In this document: positions 44,831-57,291 of the stretch, one piece after another
Position numbering within the stretch: position 1 is the stretch's first letter
Layout: each line of letters starts with the position of its first letter
From: Dactylonectria macrodidyma
Taxonomy: Eukaryota > Ascomycota > Sordariomycetes > Hypocreales > Nectriaceae
Direction of reading: 5' to 3'
Assembly: GCA_020744425.1 (NCBI GenBank)
Contig: JAGMUV010000023.1
Location: 558,001-622,000 of the forward strand
Length of the DNA stretch: 64,000 bases
Program-made: the position numbers and the translations under genes
The notes under the pieces: generated by a model
Seen by the model: only the letters and a program-made list of their open reading frames with translations
Told to the model about the DNA's origin: nothing
The model's database searches: none

Positions 44831-47030
44831 GCCCCTTTTAATGACTGTCACGATAAATGTACAAAGGGAAAGGCGGGCCCGGCGGTGAACGAGCTGTGTT
44901 TTTTTACTGTTATATTTTCTTTCAATCTTTTTTGACTCTTACTGGAATCCTTATTGGCGGCGCTGCAACACAATAGACCAACAACAACCAACCACATCGG
45001 CATCATCATTCGCAATCGAACCAACTACTACTTGTACGTAGCATATAGATCGAGGTCACCCTTGACGGGGGATGGAGTAACAGCGGACACACCATGCATG
45101 TTACTATGTAGACGCAGATAATTAACATGAAATGGGATAATCGAACGAACAACTGGAGTTTGTGTGTGTGTGTGTGCATTAGAGATGGACTTTATTAGTA
45201 ATACGAAAATGTTCAAAAATTTAAACAACTGTCAATCTTATGCAAATCAAGTGCCTGAACTGTTATGCAATTGGAATGCCGTGCAATTGAACCAATTGGG
45301 TGTCTGGGTGAGAATGGCACGCCAAGCAGGAAAGCCACGTGTCGAGTGCATGGATGGAAAGCCAATCATTGGGAGAAAGCATGTGAAGAACCACATGTCG
45401 AGCGAATACGATGTGAGCTGGATGAAACGTCGACGGAATAAAAAAGGTCACGATGAAGTGATTAAAGAGAATCAAGAGGAAGAGAAAATCACCCCATTGG
45501 CAGAGGAATCCTCCGACAGACCACCACCCATCCGGACAGCTGCATGAGAAGCCAGCACCAACAAAAAAAGTCACGCACGAAATCAACATCTTGGCGGCCT
45601 CTTCGTCGCGGATCCGACAGGGTACGGTTTCTTACGCAGGAATAACAAACCCTGATTATTCTCATAGTCGTACCCGTATAGACAGACGCGATACGCGGGA
45701 GCAGGGGAATCGAACATTTATTCTGTCGAACCCATTCCTACCTGCCCGCAAAAATGGGGACGCATTGCATTGCATCTTTTGGTGTCCTTTGTTCGAGAGC
45801 GAGCGGTGTGAGACGAGCTGCTGCGAGTCGGTGGAGAGAGGAGGCAAAGACAAAGAGAGAGAGACAGAGAGCGAAAAAGCAGCACCCCTCCCTCCGTTCC
45901 AGCCCCCCCTCTGGACGCTAGATCATCCTCTCTATTCATGCAGCGTGCGAGACACGCAGGACAGAAAACGATCCAGGCCTTTGGTTCAGCTGTGCTGAGG
46001 GCGCCTCTTTGTAGTCTAGACAACTATTCGTACCTGGACACCATTTATTCGCTGTACGCGTTTTTCGTATGCGCGCGCTGTCACATCCCACAGGCTGGCT
46101 GAACATGTGAGCAGTGAGAAAGAGGCGGCGAAGACAGGGATTGAAAGCAAGCCTCCTCAACCAAAAAAAAAGAGCGGTCCCCAGCTCCACCGCATCTGGC
46201 TCTTCTTCCCCCGTCTTTTGCTCCTCTCTCTCCAGCTCCTCTTTCTCGGGAGTTCCAGCGGCTCCAAGATTTCGGCGGCGTGTCGTTGGCTGGAATTGTG
46301 CCCTGTGTCCCCTTGGCAGCACCCCTGCCCTGCGTTAATCTTTTACTGTGTGCTCGCTTTCGGGTTTGTAGCTGCTTATGCCCCAACCTATTCTACTGCT
46401 AACCCAATGCTTCGTCTCTGTATTCATGCAGGTATCCCATTCGTGAATTGATCACTCTCTCTTCCTTTGCCTCTCGCAATTCTCAGCATTTCCCGCATAG
46501 TGGAGACCCCTTCTGTTTTCTTTGCCCACCGCCTGCGTGGCCAAACGGCTGGCGTCCCATTGGCCCTGAGGGTCCCTTCATGCTTCAGGGAACGGGGGGG
46601 CAAGGGACCAAGGGAGACAGGGAGGGGCTTGGACCCCTATTTTCTCTTTCTTTTTTTTCTTGCTATTGCTGTTGGGACACACACACACTCTTCAGGGCGG
46701 AGCTTCTGTTTCGTGCTAAAGCTCAATTAGGACGCCCAGGGAACCCTACTAGCTAGTACCAAGCTACCACCTAAAAAAAAAGTACTCCGTACCCCCCCCA
46801 AGTTAAATCTGTCTCCCCCAGAGAAAGGTCCAGGAATTTTCCAATCTGTTTTCCTCTTTCCCTTTCCTTCTTTCTTCTTTCCACAAAGCTCTTTTGGCCA
46901 GTGTCATTTTGAGCCATTGGTCTTTTGGTCTTTAGGAAGTTGTAGACGGCTGGACTCTTGACCTCTCATCTCTTCCACAAAACACACCCCAACCTCGTCA
47001 CCTTTCTTCTACCTGCTTCGGCTCTCCATC
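44831..47030. other. 2.2-kb intergenic region, no gene seen
   Basis: 3' flank of the GT2 gene and upstream region of the desaturase. It has a TG dinucleotide repeat (45160-45176), A-rich runs (46165-46174, 46772-46781) and a pyrimidine-rich leader (46840-47020) just before the desaturase. Frames at 45164-45547 and 46107-46451 are not recognisable. Confidence 0.45.
45160..45176 (+). repeat. TG dinucleotide microsatellite
   Basis: About eight TG units downstream of the GT2 gene. Confidence 0.8.
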
Positions 47031-48469
47031 ATGGCGGTCCGACAGCGCACCTACTCGACCACCGCCACCATGGTGGTCGAGAAGCCTCAGGTGAGTTTGT
47101 TTCTCTCCTGGTGCTTCTCAAGAACCCCTCGTTGCTAACCTTGCCCCTCCAGCTCACCCTCACAGAGCCCAGCTTCCCCGACATCAAGAGCATCAAGGAC
47201 GCCATCCCCGCGCACTGCTTCCAGCCTTCGCTCATCACCTCGTACTACTATGTCTTCCGTGACCTCGCCATGGTCTCCGCCCTCGTCTGGGCCGCCCTGA
47301 CCTACATCCCCGGCATCCAGGACCCCGTCGTCCGCACCTCGGCCTGGATGGTCTACGGCTTCGTCCAGGGCCTCATCTGCACCGGCATCTGGATCCTCGG
47401 CCACGAGTGCGGCCACGGCGCCTTCTCCCTCCACAACAAGGTCAACAACGTCACCGGCTGGGCCCTCCACAGCTTCCTCCTCGTGCCCTTCTTCTCCTGG
47501 AAGTTCTCCCACCACCGCCACCACCTGTACCACGGCCACATGGAGAAGGATATGGCCTTCGTCCCCGCCACCGCCCCCAAGTCGTCCCGCCAGGCCTGGT
47601 TCGCCGGCATCGGCCTTGAGGAGCTCTTTGAGGACACCCCCGTCTTCCAGGCCCTTCGCCTGCTCGGACACCAGCTCTTCGGATGGCAGATCTACCTGCT
47701 CTTCAACGCTACCGCCGGCAAGGGCTCCCAGCAGCGCAAGACCGAGGGCTGGAGCAAGTGGCTGCGCGTCTCCCACTTTGAGCCCACCAGCGCCGTCTTC
47801 CGCCCCAGCGAGGCCATCTTCATCTTCCTTTCCGACGTCGGCCTGGCCATCATGGGCACTGTTCTCTACTTTGTCGCCCAGAAGATTGGTGCCTGGAACA
47901 CTTTCCTGCTCTACGGCGTTCCCTACATCTGGGTTCACCACTGGTTGGGTATGTCTACAGTCGTTCATTGCTATTGACCACAGCCTGCTGACCCTGATTC
48001 CTTTTAGTCGCCATTACTTACCTCCACCACCACCACTCCGAGGTCCCTCACTACACCCCCGAGGGCTGGACCTACGTCAAGGGTGCACTGGCCACCGTCG
48101 ACCGAGACTTTGGCTTCATCGGCAAGCACCTCTTCCACGGCATCATCGAGAAGCACGTCATCCACCACCTGTTCCCGTAAGTCGTCCCTCTCCCATTCCT
48201 GCGTATCCTGCATATTCTGCACAGCCTGCACATGGTCCCCCTGTCCCCCCAACAAAAACGCAACCCCACGCCCGCTAACCACACCCCGCAACAGTCGCAT
48301 TCCCTTTTACAAGGCTGATGAGGCCACCGAGGCCGTCATGCCCATCATTGGCCAGCACTACGTCCGCGACGACCGCAACTTCCTCGGCCAGCTCTGGACC
48401 GTTTTCGGTACGCTCAAGTATGTTGAGCTCGACCCCGCTCGCCCGGGTGCCATGCGCTGGGCCAAATAA
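47031..48469 (+). CDS. Fatty-acid desaturase, omega-3 / bifunctional delta-12/delta-15 type
   Basis: ER membrane desaturase that inserts double bases into C18 acyl chains, that is, it forms linoleate and/or alpha-linolenate. 399 residues, four exons: 47031-47090, 47153-47948, 48008-48176, 48295-48469; introns 62, 59 and 118 bp. The three His boxes are HECGH (104-108), HHRHH (140-144) and HVIHH (335-339). Hydrophobic pairs flank them. The short N-terminus with PDIKSIKDAIPAHCFQPSL, the LYHGHMEKDMAFVP segment and the end PGAMRWxK match the Fusarium-type bifunctional clade rather than the longer delta-12 enzymes (about 470 residues). Regiospecificity would need assay. Codons end strongly in C, the strongest bias in the window, which suggests high expression. 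Confidence 0.92.
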
Positions 48470-50340
48470 AGGGGCCAAATTAGCGGGAAGAAAAGTCCCC
48501 TACACGCACCCCGGAGAGAAGAAAAAGATTTAGACGAAACTCTGATAGAGACGACAAGATAGAACTAGAATAGAGAGAGAGGTATAGAAGAGACCTAGAA
48601 ATCTACAATGCCCATGTTTTCTCTGCAACGCAACCCAGTGGTTTGCCCGCCGCCATCTGCCATCCAAACGCCTGTGCACATTGACATTTGTTGAGCTGGC
48701 CCCGAAAATGCCGTGGCCGACCTTAAATCCTGATAACCCCAATTGAGCACAGATTGATAAAGCGTGTGTCCCTCATTGGCTGAGGAAGCTCAACTGCAAA
48801 AGCATGTGAAATTCGCTCGTCGCTTTGTGTTCCCCTCTCTCTATCTAATCGACCTTGATTGCCTGAGTAGAGACCTCTGTTTTCGGCAGGTCACTCTGCA
48901 GGCGAGGCGGCTAGGCACCATCCGAGTCAACGCTGTCTCAGGGAAGAACACGTTCCAAAAGGCGAAGCTCAAGGCGGTCTGGGCCTCTCGGATTTTCTGC
49001 CGAAACGTGTGCCTGATGGACAGGAGGGGAGGTGTGCGAGGTTAGGCCGAATGAAGCAAGGGATCATCGCCATCCAGTGTGTGTGTGTGAGTGGTGTGTG
49101 TTGTGATTACCTAGCTTCAGCCAGTAATATCAATGGTCGCAGCTCCAAGACATGCCTTTCACATGTCATTTCTCAATTGAACATGAACCCTCCAAGTTCA
49201 TTGAATCGCAATTGACGTCCGAGTCGCGGAATCACAGCTGGTGACATGTGCACTGAATCGCATCCCATCATCCTTCCGACCAGAGAGGGGTATCTAAAGC
49301 CATTGGGGACAAAAACCGAACCACCCACCGGCACTTTGCGGGGCTCTTGGTAGGCCATTGCCGAGGGCGGTGAGAGCTGAACGGGGGGGGGGAGGAATTG
49401 GAATTGAAGGAGGGTGAGAGAGAGGCAGCCCAGATCAACAAGATTCTGGACCCGCTGCCACCCCCTGTCTCTACCCTGCCGGTATGCCCCGAATCGCAAT
49501 CCTCAACCGAGCCGCGTAACTTGGTTTCACGTATTTTGGAGGCTCACGTAGAAATGCTATCGGGTGAGGGAGGTAGTCGAGTCATTTGGCGGCCCCTTCA
49601 TCCTCCCACATCCCACCTCCCGGAGAAATGCTAAGACCGGGTCCCGTGGGCGCTGAAGAAGCAGATAAGAAAAAAAAAAAAGGGTTATCTGGAAATCTCA
49701 GATAAACTTCCGTAGCCACCACTACGCGTTCCTATCGGCATTGAGGGTGTGCATCTGGTAGCGGGCTTTGTCCGAGGTTCATTTCCCAACCGAGTTAAAC
49801 GCCGATCGCGATTCGGGTTTGCTTGGTTGAGGGTGTGTTGTTGCATGCGGCGGATCCAATGGGCGGTCAGATCTCTCATCTTTTTTTCGCTGCTGGGCTG
49901 GAACGGGGGGATGGGTTTCTTTTCATAGAATCTTCAAATCTTGATGCATCTCACGTGATTTAAGTGCGCAGTTGGAGATTGATTTCATGGATCGTCTTGG
50001 TGTTGATTAGCCTGAATGGAAGTGGCATGGGCCAGGCGACGCTTCTGCTTAGTTAGCAATCGCGCTGGGCCAGCGTCTTACTTACATGTGCGATCGCTGA
50101 ACTTATGTCATATTTTTTTTTCGTTATTTATTGAAGATGATTGGCTATCCATATGATCAATTTATTGACGAGATTTTGTAGATTACCACTGTAAATGTTG
50201 ACTTCAAATGCCATTTCCAACACCGGCTCAATATCCGTGGTGTGGAGTGTGATGACTAACCCTCGCTCTCATGATGGCACGTCCGCAACCTCATCCAGCT
50301 TGAAAGCCATGGATTCATCAATCCTCTCCTCCATATAACA
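48470..50340. other. 1.9-kb intergenic region, no gene seen
   Basis: 3' flank of the desaturase and promoter of the second Zn2Cys6 gene. It has short GT-rich (49079-49101) and A-rich (49670-49681) runs. Short frames here look like chance. Confidence 0.45.
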
Positions 50341-52413
50341 ATGGAAGTCGCCGCTCATGCGCGAAGGCGCAAAGGTAAAAGAACTTACATTCTCTCATCT
50401 GTGCTTGACCCTGCTAACTTGTCCAGCCTGCGACTTTTGCGTGTCGAGAAAGATCAAGTGCGACGGCGTCAAGCCAACGTGCTCCAACTGCAACGTCTAT
50501 GGGGTTGAGTGCAGAATCACGGCGGTGGAGACGGCGAGGAGGAGAGCTGTTGCGCGGAGTCATAGCGAAGCCAGGAGTGCCGTGACGGCGTCGCCGCAGT
50601 AAGTACAAGAGCTTTCGTTGGCTACGACACTATCATACTCAATATCATGGCGGGACTAACGTGGGTTTCGCAGACCAGATCGTGTAGACGCTATGGAGGC
50701 TCGTCTTGCTAACATCGAATCTCACTTGGCACAACTTGCATCTACACAGGCGAGCGTGGCTGCGTCGATCCCGGTAGATGCTCCGCAAAGTGGCAGCAGT
50801 CTGGAGACGCCGGGCCTGGCAACGTTGAACATGTGGGACGCCATCCAAGCAACCAACCCAAACTTCCTTGGGCTCTCTCTCCAGCAAACAGCGAGAGACA
50901 TGCCGACGTCATCAGGGCAGCTGGAGTTCCCGCCCTTGTCGGAAGTCTTGCCCGTTGTGGACAACTATTTTCAGAACTTCAACCACCTCACGCCGCTGTT
51001 CGAGGAGCACGCCTTTATGCGCATGCTGCTTGACTGGTATTCATGCACTTCTACGCGGCCCGTGGTTCACTGGGCTGCCATAAATGTAGTGCTGGCTATT
51101 ACCTTTCGCGTCCTCGACGATATGCCCATGGACGACCCGCGGCTAGCCTGCTGCGTGCGCAACGTCCAGTCGGCGATATCAGACCTGATGGCCCGGCGTG
51201 AGGACCTGTTAGGGGCTCAGGTGCTCTTGGGCCTGGTCATGGTATTTCAGGGAGGCGCAGATCCTCAGCTGGCTATTGGGTTGGTAGGGAGCGTCACTCG
51301 CCTGGTGCAGAGCATGCAGCTGCCGCTGAAGCAAGGCCTGATGGGGCTCTCGCCCGCGACGGCGTTGCACAGATGTCGAGTCTTTTGGATTGCTTACATA
51401 CTAGACAGAGTAAGCACCGCATATCCCGTCGACAAACGAGTTGCTGACCTTGCAGGATCTGTCTCTCCGGGACAAGGCCCCATACACGCAGCTCGACAGC
51501 GAGACGGATGTCGACGCCCCCGACGATCCCGAGGATGGGCTGGGAATTCTGCAGCTACCTCAACTCAACATTCGTTTTAACTACCTACGCGCCCGCGTAC
51601 AGCTCGCCTACATCGAGGGAAAAGCCCACGACGTGCTATACAGCCGCCGATCACAGACCCTCACCCCGCAGCAGCGACTGACCACGACAACCCGCATCGC
51701 CGCCATGCTGTACGACTGGCACAGGAAGATCCCGCAGGAATTGCAGCAGGCGGATACGCTGGGGCAGCTGCCGCCGGCGTTTGTGCAGACCATGATGAAC
51801 ATGTACTATCGGCACCTTGAGTGCCTGTTCCGCATCCACTCTGTTTTTCTGTTTGACGACCACTGGCTAAATAGGGTCACATGTTACCTATCGCCAGCGG
51901 TGATTGAGATTGGGGATGATGAGGATGCGGTCGATGGTGAGGTGGTTCGCGCCAACTTGGCACCGCTACCGAGCGGTTGGGCAGAGTGCGTCGAGTACTG
52001 TCGACTATGCCTCCGATTATCTAGTCTATGCAAACAGACGGAGTATTCCTTTTGGTGAGCCTCTCCCTAACCTGGACGTCAGCACACGCATCAACCTAAC
52101 CACTCACAGGCTCCAACAATGCGGCGCCTCATCCTGCCTAATCGTCCTCATGGTCAACACCATTGAGTTCCCCGACCACGCGCTCGTCCAGGCGGACCTG
52201 GATCTGATCGACCGGAACCGCGAGCTCTTTGGCCAGCGGCAGCTGAAGACGGCACACGAGTACTGTAGCCTGCTCGCCATCGCCGACCAGCTAGACCGCC
52301 GGGCGCGCGGGCAGGTGAAACGGATAAGACAGAGACGTGCGGGTGGGCTGCTGGACGATGATGGTTTTGTTGCGGCATTTGAGTGGACGCCGTCAGCGGA
52401 CATGAACGTCTAA
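50341..52413 (+). CDS. Zn2Cys6 transcription factor with fungal-specific (MHR) domain
   Basis: Nuclear regulator, 614 residues in five exons: 50341-50374, 50427-50598, 50674-51409, 51456-52054, 52110-52413; introns 52, 75, 46 and 55 bp. The zinc cluster sits at the very N-terminus: Cys13, 16, 23, 30, 33 and 40, with the basic loop SRKIKCDGVKPTC. It is split by intron 1 just before Cys13. A short coiled-coil linker follows (ARLANIESHLAQLAST). The middle-homology region is helical: NYFQNFNHLTPLFEEHAFM, and near its end the HRCRVFWIAYILDRDLSLR segment, a clear family mark. The C-terminal helices reach the stop. It is followed tail-to-head by an SDR reductase gene 380 bp on, a possible target. 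Inducer and targets are unknown. Confidence 0.88.
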
Positions 52414-52793
52414 GCAATACACTGTCTATGGCCTATGCCGTTGCGACTTTGACCTATAGGACATTCAAGGCCATGTCAGTCGCGAACCCGAAGTATCTTG
52501 TCACATATTTAACCGTAGTACCGGTGTCCGTGAGCATGGAACTCCGCGCAGTTGGTGGGACTGGAACTCCGCGGGACTCCGCGAGGCTCCGGGTCCTCCG
52601 TGTACCAGGCCGGCTCGTACACAGATCCAATGAAAGGCAAAAGGAAGAAGAGGAGGTTTTGGTATTATGAAGCGTGTGATTCTGTCAAGGGGTTATAAAT
52701 GATGAGGCCAGGACGAGACGTTGTTAAACAGGCATTGGTGTTCAGCCTGCTTCCTCAGAGCATATTCGAAACTCTAAGCCATATCGCTTCACC
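52414..52793. promoter_or_regulatory. Spacer with GC-rich direct repeats, promoter of the SDR gene
   Basis: Three GACTCCGCG/GAACTCCGCG-like units lie at about 52540-52590, rich in CGG/CCG triplets that Zn2Cys6 proteins often bind. This is only suggestive. Confidence 0.35.
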
Positions 52794-53849
52794 ATGGCCG
52801 GAACAGTTCTCATAACCGGCGCCAACGGCTCCTTGGGCATGCCCTTTATCGAACACATCCTCTCGTCCTATCCAACCTACACCATCATCGCCGCCGTCCG
52901 CAACCCGTCTCCCTCATCCGACCCCAACACGGCCGCCCTAGCCCGCACCATCGCCTCCCACGACACATCCCGCGCCTTTATCGAGCCACTCGACCTCACC
53001 TCGCTCGCCAACGTGCGGTCCTTCGCTGAGAGCATCGCTGATCGCGTCGCGAAGAAACAACTACCTCCCCTCGCAGCCATCGTATGCAACGCCTTCACCT
53101 GGTCACTACACGACCAACTCACAACCCCCGACGGCTTCGAGCGCACGTTTCAGGTCGGACACCTCGCGCACTTCCTGCTGGTGCTCAAGTTGCTTGGGGC
53201 CATGGCGAGCACGGGACGCGTGGTCATGCTCGGCTCCGCGAACCACTACCCCGAGAAGCCGGTGCCCATCTCCAAGCTCGGCGCCGCGTTCCCGGACGAT
53301 ATTAATATACTCGTCAAGCCGAGCGCCGATGAACCCGGGAATGAACATGACCGCGGGTTTCAGCGCTATGCGACGACGAAGCTGGCCAATGTCATGTTCA
53401 TGCAAGACCTAGGCGCTAGGTTGCAAAAGGTATGGCAAACACAACGATCAACTGCAACCTATGCAGCCAACTGACAACTGACAACACACTAGGACCCAGC
53501 CCTATCCGGCATCACCGTCACAGCCATGGACCCAGGCGGCCTCGTCGACTCGCGGGCCCACGCGGCGCAGAAACCCGCCTTGCGGATTGTCATGGCCATC
53601 GCCAACGCAATACTACCGCTACTGCGCCCATTTACGAGCGAGATGCGCCGGTCGGCCGACTCGGCTAGAGATCTAGCCGAGTTAAGCGTTGGTGACGGCT
53701 ATAGGGATGCGAGAGGGTACTATGTTGGTATGAAAAAGACGGAGCCGGCGAGGGTGGTTAGGGATGAGGACAAGGCGAGAGCGCTATGGGAGGCGTGTTG
53801 GGGGTGGGTGGGTTTGACGAGGGATGAGACAGCTCTTGTGAATGTCTGA
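52794..53849 (+). CDS. Short-chain dehydrogenase/reductase (SDR)
   Basis: NAD(P)-dependent oxidoreductase, 330 residues, with two exons (52794-53429, 53493-53849). The intron 53430-53492 is 63 bp but has an in-frame stop. The Rossmann motif TGANGSLG is at 8-15. The NAG-like region reads VCNAF. The catalytic set is Ser in MLGSANHY and YATTK (Tyr192, Lys196). A PGG segment (MDPGGLVDSR) follows the active site as in retinol-dehydrogenase / WW-oxidoreductase-like members, which fits a 'classical' fungal SDR. The C-terminus (after about 235) has a hydrophobic stretch and a helical cap. The substrate is unknown. It lies directly behind the Zn2Cys6 gene, so joint regulation is possible. Confidence 0.87.
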
Positions 53850-54549
53850 AGATGAGCATGAATAACGGGAAACGAATTGTCTACTATTGAATGCTTGGGG
53901 CTAGATACGGAAATCTGTGTGTTGGTCACTCCCCATGTTAGGAAACAGCCCCATACATGATGGCCAGGTATTTAATCAGAACAGCTCTAATAAACCAAAC
54001 AACTGAGACACCCCCCCTTCCGAGTCTTTCTCTAACTTTTTAAAGATAAACTAATGTGTTCCAGATGAAAGTCATAGCGGACAAGGCTGGCCAACGCGCG
54101 CTGGCTTTCTCTTCGACCATGAAGAATCTGCGCAAACAGATAGCCACACGCCGTGCATCGGTCTCGGACACCAATATTTCACCAGCGGCTTCAAATGGCG
54201 AGATTCAGATTAGATCATAGCGGCTACCACGATTCTCATTATGCATTCATTATGAGGCACGGCGTCCTGAGCATTCATCTTGCACTGATATCACCAACAT
54301 GTCTTTGAAGATTATTGATTGAATAAAATTGATAGTGCGCAATGTTGACATAAATTGCGTCTGTATACTTTCATGTCTTCCATGAAAAGCTTCGTAAAAT
54401 AGTGTACAGTTCTAGACTCGTCAAGCTTTTAATGTCGAGTAAAATGTTCTAAAAACGAGCATCCTTGCCCGCCATGCGCCGTTCTAAGGTAATGGACGAC
54501 CTGTGAAGTAGATCATACTTTTCAAATATGGACAAAGAAAAGGTGTGTT
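53850..54549. other. Convergent intergenic region, no gene seen
   Basis: AT-rich 3' flanks of the SDR and CAS1-like genes. Repeated CATTCAT/ATGAATG-like words lie near 54240-54280. No coding sequence was recognised. Confidence 0.4.
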
Positions 54550-57291
54550 TTAATAAAACTAGAGGAATGGTTAGCAGTTGTATGAAGAGGTGATGTTGAG
54601 AGACGACTTACTAAGTTGACGAGCCACATGGCCCCAGCCATGACTATCACCCCGATCCGTAAATCGGATCCCACAGACTTGACGGCTCGAACGATGCGGT
54701 TAGGTCTGAAATGTTGAAAAAGACCGCGATCCCACTGCTCGTTCAACTTCCACTCCTCCTCTTCCTTGTCGTAGTCTGCCTCACGGGGCTTCTCAGTCAT
54801 CAGCTTGACGATGACACCAGAGGCCTCGGCGACGGAATGGCTGAGCCAGATGAAGATTGGCGCAACAATGACCAGATCCCTCCACCGGTCGCCGAGAAGG
54901 CTACCATCACCGCCCCGGAACATGTCTAGGAGAATGAGACCCCTGGTGTCGCCTGCGAGGTAGATGTGGTACTGGAGGATAAAGGTCTCGAGAGAGCAGC
55001 GGCCTAACCATGCTGACGCGGCGGAGTAGTAGTTGCGAAGGGGGGAGAAGGCGTTTCGCACAGCAATGAAAGCCAAGATTGGAATGAAGGACATGTAGGG
55101 ATGGAACGTGTTGTAATCTTGCTTGATGTCGAAGTGGTAGTCGGCAGCAGCGTAACCAACCAATGCAATGAATGCAGGCACAAGGGCCGTCTTGTAGCTA
55201 GTCAGCCAGGAGCTGTCGCGCTGGAAGCGTTGGTGGACAAGTCCTGCGATCATGCCAACAAACACAACGAACCCATCGAGGCCGACGCGGAACTCCCACT
55301 CGTGGAGGCTCCATTTGATGCGGAAGACGTTCTCCATGATGGCAAAGACCCAGCTGGTGACGGGGGTCCACTCCCTGATACCATAGTTGAGAATGAGGGC
55401 GATGACAATCTTTGTCAGGACTGCGGTGGTGTTGTCATTGTACTTGGAACCAACGAGCATGGTAAAGTAAACGACGAAAAACCAGTAGCTGACAAGCGGG
55501 GCGAAGTAGTAGAACATGTAGTCGGTGTTCATGACGTAGGGAAGAATACAGCTGAGAATGTTGAGCCGCAACATGACGGCGGCGACGCGGCGGAACGAAT
55601 AGTCCTTTTTGGCAAGGAAGTAAATGGTATGGCCATATCCGGTCTGGAAGAGGTAAGAAGCAACAAGTAATCGCACAAACATGTAGATTCCGAGATGGGC
55701 GGAGGCGCCAGTCCAGTGGTAGATGAGAATAACGGCCTGCATCCATCCCTTCCACTCCTCGGTCTGGTCGCGCGAAAGGATGCCAGCATCTTCCTTGACG
55801 GGGGCGGCGGTGACGGGGGCAGCGGGAGTGCGCGACGGGCGAGACTTTGTCTTGCGGATGGTAGCGAGGGCGAGAATGGAAAAGAGAACGATGAGGATGG
55901 CGAACTCTTTGTTGACAAGCTCCTTGTTTCCCTTGGCGAAGAGCTGAGTGCGATCGGCAAGGTAGCAGAAAAGCAGGGCTGCGGCAAAGATGCCGACCTT
56001 GAGGGTGAGTACCGGGCTGCGAGTGGACTCGGCGCCGCTGACAACGTCCATAAGATCGAGGATGACGCAAGTGAGGACGTAGAGAACGGCCACTGCCACG
56101 ATGATGGTCTGGATGAAAGTCGGAGAACCATAGTCGGTGCAGCAGGTCTTGTTATAGGGGTAGCCTTGGAGCTGGTCGAGTTTAGCGTTGCAGCGCAGGT
56201 TGAGAAGGATCTGGGCCTTAGCCTCCGCGACAGCATCGACGACGTGGAAACCGGTCTCAGTTCGGTCCTCGATGGCGTCGGGCTGGCCGTGAGATAGCTC
56301 AGGGAAAGATTCTAGCAAGCGGATGTTGTGCTTGGCTTCCATATCGACGAGGTACTCGTTGATAGCGTCGACCTCGACTTTGTGAATGCCGTTGGGACCT
56401 GTTCGGTAGGAGGGGAGGTCGTTGTAAAAGGGGTGAGCGACAGGTGCAACAAAGATTTCGTTTCCAACGCCGTCGGTGGGATCCATGGGCGATGTGCCAA
56501 AGGTGGGCAGGTCCTGAAGATGCAAGAGGTCGGTGACGTTATCAAAGGCAGTTTGGAAGCTGGTAAGGGACTCATGCGTCATCATTCTGAGGACAAACCA
56601 GCTACCAGCGCCGAGCATGATAAGACCGGGGCCTTTTTGCTCGTCAATGGAGACGGGGTGGTGCTTCTCGTCGGAAAAGAGTTGAAGCTCGTGTGTGAGG
56701 TTGGGGTTGAGATCTCCAGTCTCGAGGTACGGGTTCCAGATCTGCTTCATGTGGATGCCGTCAAAGTCGATATCGTAGTCTTGGTGAGATCCAGCATGGG
56801 CGCGGCCTTGGTCGGCCTTTTCGGGGTCCAGCTGTGGTAGAGGTACTGTGATTAGCAAGGTGATCTCCCAAAGCAACGAAGGACCAGGCGTAATTGGGTT
56901 GTAAATATCACAATAGTGTTGTAAGGCAGTATTGTTAGAACCGCCACGCAAAGCCAGGGATACTTACCAGACTAGCAACGGCCCAAAAGACCTGTCTCGT
57001 AGTTGAGTCGCCGGAAAAGACCAAGCTGCGGTCACCGAAACAGGTGTGAATGTCGTCCTTTTTGTAATTGCGCAGCATGCAGCCGTCCGGTTGCCAGTTA
57101 GTAAAGGGCTTGCGGTCGCCATGGTGGTCAGGTTCGTTGATCCAGCTACCACTCTTCATGAGGGCCCGACACCGGTACGGATCATCTTTTGGGCCGACAC
57201 TCTCGAGGATAAGGGCAACAACGACGAGAAGGGCGAAGGTGGCGGGGAGCAGGCGGCCAACGACGGCCAAGACGCTGGGTGATTTGATCAT
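54550..57291 (-). CDS. CAS1: CAS1-like multi-TM polysaccharide O-acetyltransferase
   Basis: Golgi-type membrane enzyme related to Cas1, which acetylates capsule glucuronoxylomannan in Cryptococcus; 850 residues, as usual. Exons: 57291-56968, 56831-54612, 54558-54550; introns 136 and 53 bp. The last exon codes only Phe-Tyr-stop. One N-terminal TM (about 10-30) is followed by a lumenal PC-esterase/SGNH-like domain with FSGDSTTRQ (catalytic Ser near residue 97). It continues through DYDIDFDGIHMKQIWNPY and a block containing PMDPTDGVGNE. The C-terminal half has about 10 TM segments (CAS1 domain, about 55000-56150). The ATG at 57291 is directly before KSPSVLAVVGRLLPATFALL. In moulds the acceptor is unknown; a wall polysaccharide is likely. 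Confidence 0.92.

Noticed and set aside
47135..47968. 277-codon minus-strand frame over the desaturase
   Set aside because: Shadow frame caused by strong C-ending codon bias; the plus strand has all three His boxes.
53430..53492. SDR intron as a possible in-frame coding segment (63 bp)
   Set aside because: It has an in-frame TGA, a normal GTATGG donor, a CTGAC branch motif and a TAG acceptor, so it is an intron.
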